Shown: positions 5,736-9,898 of the stretch, one piece after another
Numbering within the stretch: position 1 is the first letter of the stretch
How the letters are laid out: every line of letters starts with the position of its first letter
DNA from: an uncultured Christensenella sp.
GTDB lineage: Bacteria > Bacillota > Clostridia > Christensenellales > Borkfalkiaceae
DNA length: 9,898 nt
Direction of reading: 5' to 3'
NCBI GenBank assembly: GCA_910586365.1
Contig: CAJUGP010000051.1
Location: 1-9,898, forward strand
Notes under the pieces: generated by a model
What the model was told of the DNA's origin: nothing
The model's database searches: none
What the model saw: only the letters and a program-made list of their open reading frames with translations
Program-made: the position numbers and the translations under genes

Positions 5736-6215
5736 ATGAAAATAAGAATTTTTCAAACAATCACAATGTTGATAGCCTCGTTTGCATTAGTTTGTTTTGC
5801 CGCTTGCGATATAAAACCTGTCGGTAAGTTTTATAAATTGGAAGAGGTATACGAGGCGGGGCAGATTACACAGGAAGATTTGCAAAGTATAGCCGATTAT
5901 TATAATTCCGACAAACTTCCTGCGGAAAAATTGGACGCAAAAATTGAAAAAAATATCTGTCAAACGGCGGCTTATAATGAAAATCATAATATTTATAATA
6001 CCGAAAACAAAAAACAATACACAGCGAAAGATTTTTCTGTCAGTAATTTTTACGGCGTATATAACGGTTATTATGTCGTAAAAGTCAAACGCCAGGATAT
6101 AGACGAAATATATAGCCGACGAGAGAAAGAAATTTTCGGCGTGAAATTTTATCTGCCTTCCGCGTTTGCGGTCGATAAAACATGGATTGATTTTATCATT
6201 TGGAAAGCAATTTAA
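5736..6215 (+). CDS. Putative lipoprotein, second of a paralogous pair
   Basis: 159 residues. ATG 5736 has AGGGG (5725-5729) at good spacing. A type II signal peptide (hydrophobic about 7-20) ends in CFAAC, with C24 as the predicted lipidated residue. The mature part parallels the upstream protein along its whole length: KFYKLEEVYEAGQITQEDLQ against the first protein's IYSLSEAYGAG segment, then QTAAYNENH, QYTAKDFSVSNFYGVYNGYY and a final FIIWKAI. It lacks the Thr/Gly-rich insertion that the first protein has before its last strand, and it is more basic and AT-rich. The function is unknown. The pair looks like an old tandem duplication, since the proteins are clearly diverged. A purine-rich AGAGGG directly follows its stop and serves the broken gene downstream. 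Confidence 0.85.
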   Translation: MKIRIFQTITMLIASFALVCFAACDIKPVGKFYKLEEVYEAGQITQEDLQSIADYYNSDKLPAEKLDAKIEKNICQTAAYNENHNIYNTENKKQYTAKDFSVSNFYGVYNGYYVVKVKRQDIDEIYSRREKEIFGVKFYLPSAFAVDKTWIDFIIWKAI

Positions 6216-6225
6216 GAGGGAAAAT

Positions 6226-6445
6226 ACGAACAAGAAAAAACGAACAGATTCGTCAAAGTCATTGTATTAGGAGTGTTGGCTTTCATTGCTCTTATTAGCG
6301 GGTTGTCTGTTTTTGATTGGAATCAGATCAAGGTTGGGGCAGCAACAGAGGGACCGAATGATCCGTTATATCTTGCAAGCGAAGGGAATTGGGGGCTGAA
6401 TGGTTTACAAAATTTATTCGTCATTATGGGAATAAAAGCAATTAA
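6226..6445 (+). pseudogene. Broken small membrane-protein gene after the lipoproteins
   Basis: AGAGGG (6215-6220) is a good SD, but at the right distance there is ACG (6226-6228) instead of ATG. Its frame gives an N-terminal NKKKRTDS and stops soon at 6268-6270. One base over, the frame reads TNRFVKVIVLGVLAFIALIS, a clear membrane helix, then a short soluble part to NLFVIMGIKAI. Restoring one A in the A run at 6235-6240 would join the two. At the 3' end, GCAATTAAG lacks one T relative to GCAATTTAAG at the end of the upstream lipoprotein gene, so the stop is missed and the frame runs on through the terminator. The intact product would be about 73 residues, of unknown family. Homopolymer sequencing errors are an alternative for the two indels, but not for the ACG. 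The rest of 6216-6606 holds only the regulatory sites listed here. Confidence 0.4.
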
Positions 6446-6456
6446 GTTTTCCGTCA

Positions 6457-6481
6457 AAGCGCCCCGAACGGGGCGTTTTTT
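6457..6481 (+). terminator. Intrinsic terminator of the lipoprotein unit
   Basis: CGCCCC (6460-6465) pairs with GGGGCG (6470-6475) around loop GAAC and is followed by six T. A preceding AAAG can extend the stem against the T run. Confidence 0.88.
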
Positions 6482-6495
6482 CATGCAAAAAAAAT

Positions 6496-6517
6496 TTTTT
6501 GAAGAATTTTTCAAAAA
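6496..6517. repeat. AT-rich inverted repeat between units
   Basis: TTTTTGAA (6496-6503) and TTCAAAAA (6510-6517) form an 8-bp inverted repeat around GAATTT, preceded by eight A. It lies between the lipoprotein terminator and the helD promoter. It could be a weak hairpin or a dyad operator; nothing in the sequence decides this. Confidence 0.4.
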
Positions 6518-6541
6518 CCACTCCCCAAAACGGAAAAAATA

Positions 6542-6550
6542 TGCTATGAT
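6542..6550 (+). promoter_or_regulatory. Extended -10 promoter of the helD unit
   Basis: TGCTATGAT is an extended -10 with five of six matches in the hexamer. No good -35 stands 16-18 bases upstream (TCCCCA at 6522-6527). The predicted transcript starts near 6557, which argues against the upstream GTG 6559 as the helD start and fits ATG 6607. Confidence 0.5.
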
Positions 6551-6606
6551 AAGCAAAGGTGTGTTTTTGTGTGCGAAAATATGCTTGCTTTGCAGACGGG
6601 GGAAGA

Positions 6607-8967
6607 ATGGGGAAGATTACGAAAAACTCGTTGTTAAATCCCAAAAAAGAAGTCGATAAGGAATGGTTTCTCGCGTTGCTCGACGAAGAGAAACAGCTTT
6701 CTTACGAAGAAGAGCATCTTAAAGCCGTGCTCGTGCAGTTGAAGGCGTTTTACCTCAAACGCATTCAAGACCGCATTGCGGCGGCGAAACGCGAAATCGC
6801 CGAGCTGCGCGTCCGCGACGACTATGCGGCGGGCGATTACCGCGCGATTTTGGAGTGGAACGCGCGCATTGCCGCCGACGAAAAAAAGCTCGGCGGTTAT
6901 AAATGTTATTTCACCGAACCGTATTTCGCCCGCATGGACGTGACGGACGAAAAAGAGGGTTATAACAGTTATTATATCGGCAAGAAGGGCGACGTCAACC
7001 TCGAAATCGTCGATTGGCGCGCGCCGCTCGCCGTGCGCTATTATCAGAAGAGCCGCGTTGATTTTGCGATCAACGAATACAGGTATCACACCGTTTTGCG
7101 CCGTGCGATCGGCGTAAAAAACGGAAAAATTCTTTCGTATAAAAACGAATATCTTTCGGTGCGCGATTATCTTTCCGCCGAAGAAATCGCGGGCAGGGAC
7201 GAAGAAATCCTTTTCGACCCGTATCTGCGCGACATTATCCAAGGCAGAAAAGACGACGACCGTATCCGCGACATTATACGGACCATTCAGGAAAAACAGT
7301 TTGAGATCATCACCAAGCCCGAGCGCGAAAGCTTTATTTTGCAGGGCTGCGCGGGCAGCGGCAAAACCATGATCTTACTGCATCGGCTGAGCTATCTCAT
7401 GTATAACAACGAGCAGCTGCGCGCCAATCACGTGCTCGTGATCACGCCTTCCGATTCCTTCAACGCCTTTATCGACGAACTGACGCAGGTGCTCGAATTG
7501 CAGAAGGTAAAGACGATCACGCTCGGCGGTTATTTTTTGCAGGCGCTCGAAAACGAGGGGCTGGATCTGAAAAGCAAGATCGGCGAGGGGGTCGAATCGC
7601 CCGCGTATCTTGCCTATCTCTATTCGTCCGCCTTTCCCGCCGACGTAAAAAAACGCGTTTTTTCCCTTTACGAAGGGCTTTACGGCTTGTTTACGGGGGC
7701 GGAGTGCAGGGAAGTCGCCGAACAGGTTTATGCCGGCTGCGTGCGGCGCAGGCAGAGTTACGCGAAGATAAAGAACGCTTCGGTGCGCGTGCGGCGTAGC
7801 GTGCTCGGCGAGATGAAGGACGACGGCGACGGCGGATTTTATTTCACCAAGCCCTTCCGCGCGCTTTTAAGCGCGTTTGCGCAGGCGGAAGAATTTTTAT
7901 CGTTCGTACTCAACGAAAAAGCCGTTTCGCCCGACGTGTTTTTCAGGCAGTTCGCGGAATTTTACCGCGGCGCGAAATACGCCTGTCTGCGCGCGGAAAC
8001 GGTGTTCGCGGGGGCGGTGAAGGATCTGCATACGCTGTATGACGTCGTTTCGCGCGAAATCGCCGATCTGAAACGCTACCGCCGCAAGACGGGCGGCGAA
8101 GAAACGTTTACGTATGCCGACCGCATCGCGCGGCGCGAGGAATTGCTTTTAGAATGCGAAAAGATCGAAGCCGCGGTGCAGGGCATGGGGGAAGGCTTGG
8201 AGCTGTTCGCCGAATTTTTCGGCGCGCTGCGCCTGTCTTCCGAGGCGCGCGAGATCGGCAAATGCAAATCGGGCGCCGACGTCGCGCGGTGGCTCTACCG
8301 CGAAACGGTTAAAAAGTTCAAAAAGAAATACGGTTTGGCGGGCGTTTACCGATCGGATGCGTATGCGCTCTGCGCCGTGCTTGCCGAAGCGGGCAGAAAG
8401 CTGACGCCCCGCTACGGGTTGGTGTTTATCGACGAGGGGCAGGATATTTCCGCGGGCGAATACGCGCTGCTCAAACGCATACACGCCGATGCGGCGTTCA
8501 ATATCTTCGGCGACCTCAAACAGAATATCACGCCTTTCCGCGGCGTGGGGGAATGGGAATCGGCGGGGTATCCCGTTTATACCCTTGAAACCAACTACCG
8601 CAACACGAACGAGATCGTCGCGTTCGTTTCGCTTCTGCCCGATACGAAGATGCATCCCATCGGACTGCACGGGGAAGAAGTGCGCACGCTCGGGCTGCGG
8701 CAGCTGAGCGCGTATTTCCGCGGCAAACAGGGCTTAAAAGCGGTGATCGCCAAAGACGAATATCTTTCGCTGTTCGAGAAGCGCGGTTACAGTCTGTTGG
8801 GCAAAAAGGGCATCGCAAAAAATAAAATCAACGTCATGAGCGTTTACGAGAGCAAGGGCTTGGAATTTTCCGCCGTCGCCGTGTACGATAAGGGCATGAA
8901 CGACCACGAAAAATACATCGCTTACACCCGCGCGCTCAGTCATTTGGCGGTACTGAGGGACGAATGA
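6607..8967 (+). CDS. helD: HelD-like superfamily 1 helicase, RNA polymerase-associated
   Basis: 786 residues, close to the length of Bacillus HelD. HelD binds RNA polymerase and uses ATP to strip it from DNA, recycling stalled enzyme. ATG 6607 follows GGGGGA (6598-6603). The N-terminal part (about 25-95) is rich in charged heptad-like helices, matching the arm that enters the secondary channel. YFTEPYFARMD and EIVDWRAPLAVRYY (about 101-146) are HelD hallmarks. Helicase motifs follow in order: Walker A GCAGSGKT (247-254), Walker B FIDEGQD (607-613), GDLKQ (635-639), NYRN (663-666), VMSVYESKGLEF (743-754) and YTRAL with R775. The long region between Walker A and B holds the HelD-specific insertion. 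All catalytic residues are present. The stop overlaps the next start as ATGA. A plain UvrD/PcrA role is unlikely given the N-terminal half. Confidence 0.92.
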   Translation: MGKITKNSLLNPKKEVDKEWFLALLDEEKQLSYEEEHLKAVLVQLKAFYLKRIQDRIAAAKREIAELRVRDDYAAGDYRAILEWNARIAADEKKLGGYKCYFTEPYFARMDVTDEKEGYNSYYIGKKGDVNLEIVDWRAPLAVRYYQKSRVDFAINEYRYHTVLRRAIGVKNGKILSYKNEYLSVRDYLSAEEIAGRDEEILFDPYLRDIIQGRKDDDRIRDIIRTIQEKQFEIITKPERESFILQGCAGSGKTMILLHRLSYLMYNNEQLRANHVLVITPSDSFNAFIDELTQVLELQKVKTITLGGYFLQALENEGLDLKSKIGEGVESPAYLAYLYSSAFPADVKKRVFSLYEGLYGLFTGAECREVAEQVYAGCVRRRQSYAKIKNASVRVRRSVLGEMKDDGDGGFYFTKPFRALLSAFAQAEEFLSFVLNEKAVSPDVFFRQFAEFYRGAKYACLRAETVFAGAVKDLHTLYDVVSREIADLKRYRRKTGGEETFTYADRIARREELLLECEKIEAAVQGMGEGLELFAEFFGALRLSSEAREIGKCKSGADVARWLYRETVKKFKKKYGLAGVYRSDAYALCAVLAEAGRKLTPRYGLVFIDEGQDISAGEYALLKRIHADAAFNIFGDLKQNITPFRGVGEWESAGYPVYTLETNYRNTNEIVAFVSLLPDTKMHPIGLHGEEVRTLGLRQLSAYFRGKQGLKAVIAKDEYLSLFEKRGYSLLGKKGIAKNKINVMSVYESKGLEFSAVAVYDKGMNDHEKYIAYTRALSHLAVLRDE

Positions 8968-9620
8968 GAGATATTTTTTTACTCGATATGGACGATACGC
9001 TGCTCGATTTTGAAAAAGCCGAGCGGGCGGGCGTGTACGATACCTTCTGCGCCGTCGGCTTAGAGGCAAACGAAGAGGTTGCGGCGCGGTTCCACGCGAT
9101 CAACGACGGACTGTGGAAGGCTTTGGAGCGGGGAGAAATCACGCGCGAGCGTATCGTATACGTGCGGTTCGAGATGCTGTTTGCGGAATACGCGATCGCG
9201 TGCGACGCGCACAGGGCGGCGGAGATTTATTTCGAGGCGCTTGCGTCGCACTGTTATCCGTTTGCGGGCATGGAAGATTTCTTGCGGAGATTAAAGCAAC
9301 GCGGGCGCGTTTATATCGTGACGAACGGCTCGGAATATATTCAGCGCCGTCATTTGCAAGACGGGGGGATTTTGCCTTACTGCGACGGCGTGTTTATTTC
9401 CGAAGAAATCGGGCATTACAAGCCCTCGGCGGAATTTTGCGATTACGTGCGCGCGCACGTGCCTGCGTTTGAAAGCGCGCGCGCCGTTTACTTCGGCGAC
9501 AGTTTAACGGCGGATAAGGTCTGCGCCGAGCGTTTGGGCGCGCTGTTCATTCGTTTCCTGCCGCGCGGCATGGCGGGCGAGGGGATTGCGTCGTACGACG
9601 AATTTTGGGATTTGCTGTAA
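8964..9620 (+). CDS. HAD-superfamily hydrolase, YjjG-like nucleotidase
   Basis: 218 residues, a typical size for cap-type HAD phosphatases. Motif I is FLLDMDDTLLDF, with nucleophile D8 and acid/base D10. A helical cap spans roughly 16-95, with motif II IVTNGS (T120), motif III HYKPS (K153) and motif IV GDSLTAD (D179, D184). The DMDDTLxDF start and TNGSxxIQxRHL segment are closest to the YjjG/YfnB group, which dephosphorylates pyrimidine nucleoside monophosphates including non-canonical ones; this substrate is inferred. After motif IV it reads KVCAERLGALFIRF, where relatives usually have a Gly/Asn-rich loop ending in NAG. ATG 8964 overlaps the helD stop by 4 bases, so expression is coupled. 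No terminator with a T run follows; repeats begin 7 bases after the stop. Confidence 0.87.
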   Translation: MRDIFLLDMDDTLLDFEKAERAGVYDTFCAVGLEANEEVAARFHAINDGLWKALERGEITRERIVYVRFEMLFAEYAIACDAHRAAEIYFEALASHCYPFAGMEDFLRRLKQRGRVYIVTNGSEYIQRRHLQDGGILPYCDGVFISEEIGHYKPSAEFCDYVRAHVPAFESARAVYFGDSLTADKVCAERLGALFIRFLPRGMAGEGIASYDEFWDLL

Positions 9621-9626
9621 CGGAGG

Positions 9627-9712
9627 GATTCCTCGGCTGCGCTCGGAATGACAGTGGGACGCGGAATGAGATTCCTCGACTGCGCTCGGAATGACAGTGG
9701 GACGCGGAACGG
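9627..9712 (+). repeat. Two 43-bp REP units after the HAD gene
   Basis: Units begin at 9627 and 9670. Each starts GATTCCTCGG or GATTCCTCGA, continues CTGCGCTCGGAATGACAGTG and ends GGACGCGGAA. ATTCC and GGAAT form a 5-bp outer stem around 12 bases (first unit 9628-9632 with 9645-9649). In reverse complement the unit begins TGTCATTCCGAGCG, the same layout as the copies near popT. Confidence 0.88.
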
Positions 9713-9732
9713 ACAAGAGGGCGTGTGCATTC

Positions 9733-9760
9733 TGTCATGTTGAGCGAAGTCGAAACATCT
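9733..9760 (+). repeat. REP-like element of the ATGTT/AACAT type
   Basis: This 28-base element starts TGTCATGTTGAGCG and ends GAAACATCT. ATGTT (9737-9741) pairs with AACAT (9754-9758) around 12 bases. It stands between the two blocks of 43-bp units, in the opposite orientation to them. Confidence 0.85.
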
Positions 9761-9782
9761 TGGCAGTGTGGGAGTGTCGGGA

Positions 9783-9898
9783 GATTCCTCGGCTGTGCTC
9801 GGAATGACAGTGGGGCGCGGAATGAGATTCCTCGGCAGCGCTCGGAATGACAATGGGACGCGGAATGAGATTCCTCGGCTGCGCTCGGAATGACAGTG
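9783..9898 (+). repeat. Three 43-bp REP units, last one cut by window edge
   Basis: Units begin at 9783, 9826 and 9869, again spaced exactly 43 bases, and match the block at 9627-9712 with single-base changes such as GGCTGTGC at 9791 and GGCAGCGC at 9834. The array continues past the window end. The open frames across it are repeat by-products. From 9621 to 9898 no gene is seen. Confidence 0.88.

Noticed and set aside
6559..6606. Upstream GTG start for helD
   Set aside because: It lies only a few bases after the predicted transcription start and adds a Cys-rich stretch unlike HelD; ATG 6607 has its own SD.
9488..9853. Open frames on the - strand across the right-hand repeats
   Set aside because: The peptides are translations of the REP units (FRAxxRNL and CHSERSRGI types), a known source of false gene calls.
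9627..9898. CRISPR array suggested by regular 43-base periodicity
   Set aside because: The whole 43-base unit is conserved, including what would be spacer, and the block is broken by a different palindrome; no cas genes are seen.

Overview
The window reads as an accessory-light stretch of a bacterial chromosome, probably from an uncultured Clostridia-like Bacillota. This rests on strong purine-rich Shine-Dalgarno sites, a YkpA/YbiT-type ABC-F protein close to the Bacillus version, a HelD-type RNA polymerase helicase, short SPII lipoproteins and multi-T terminators. Interspersed short palindromes of the 'TGTCATTCCGAG' kind, common in uncultured Clostridia, fit too. The placement is inference only. 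All convincing genes lie on the + strand. Most of the window is GC-rich, but 5.14-6.6 kb is clearly AT-rich.

Layout. (1) 1-952: the 3' part of a ParA-type ATPase, cut by the window edge, overlapping a 77-residue unknown protein and closed by a terminator. (2) 1005-3463: an extended -10 promoter, a leader of about 440 nt full of repeats (a 22-bp tandem array and two palindromes), then a PopT/DUF368 polyprenyl-phosphate transporter and a ROK sugar kinase joined by an ATGA overlap, ending in a strong terminator. (3) 3450-5135: a monocistronic ABC-F ATPase with its own promoter and terminator. (4) 5157-6481: an AT-rich unit with two paralogous lipoproteins and the remains of a third small membrane-protein gene, ending in a terminator. 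(5) 6542-9620: a HelD-like helicase and a HAD phosphatase, again joined by ATGA. (6) 9627-9898: 43-bp palindromic repeat units in two blocks, running off the window.

How the genes relate. These are several short, independently terminated housekeeping-type units rather than one pathway. PopT (recycling the cell-wall lipid carrier) and the sugar kinase are translationally coupled. ABC-F (ribosome) and HelD (RNA polymerase) act on the core gene-expression machinery but are not co-transcribed. The least explained items are the ParA partner, the lipoprotein pair, and the repeat family, whose outer stem covaries and one arm of which seems to have been amplified into a 22-bp tandem array.
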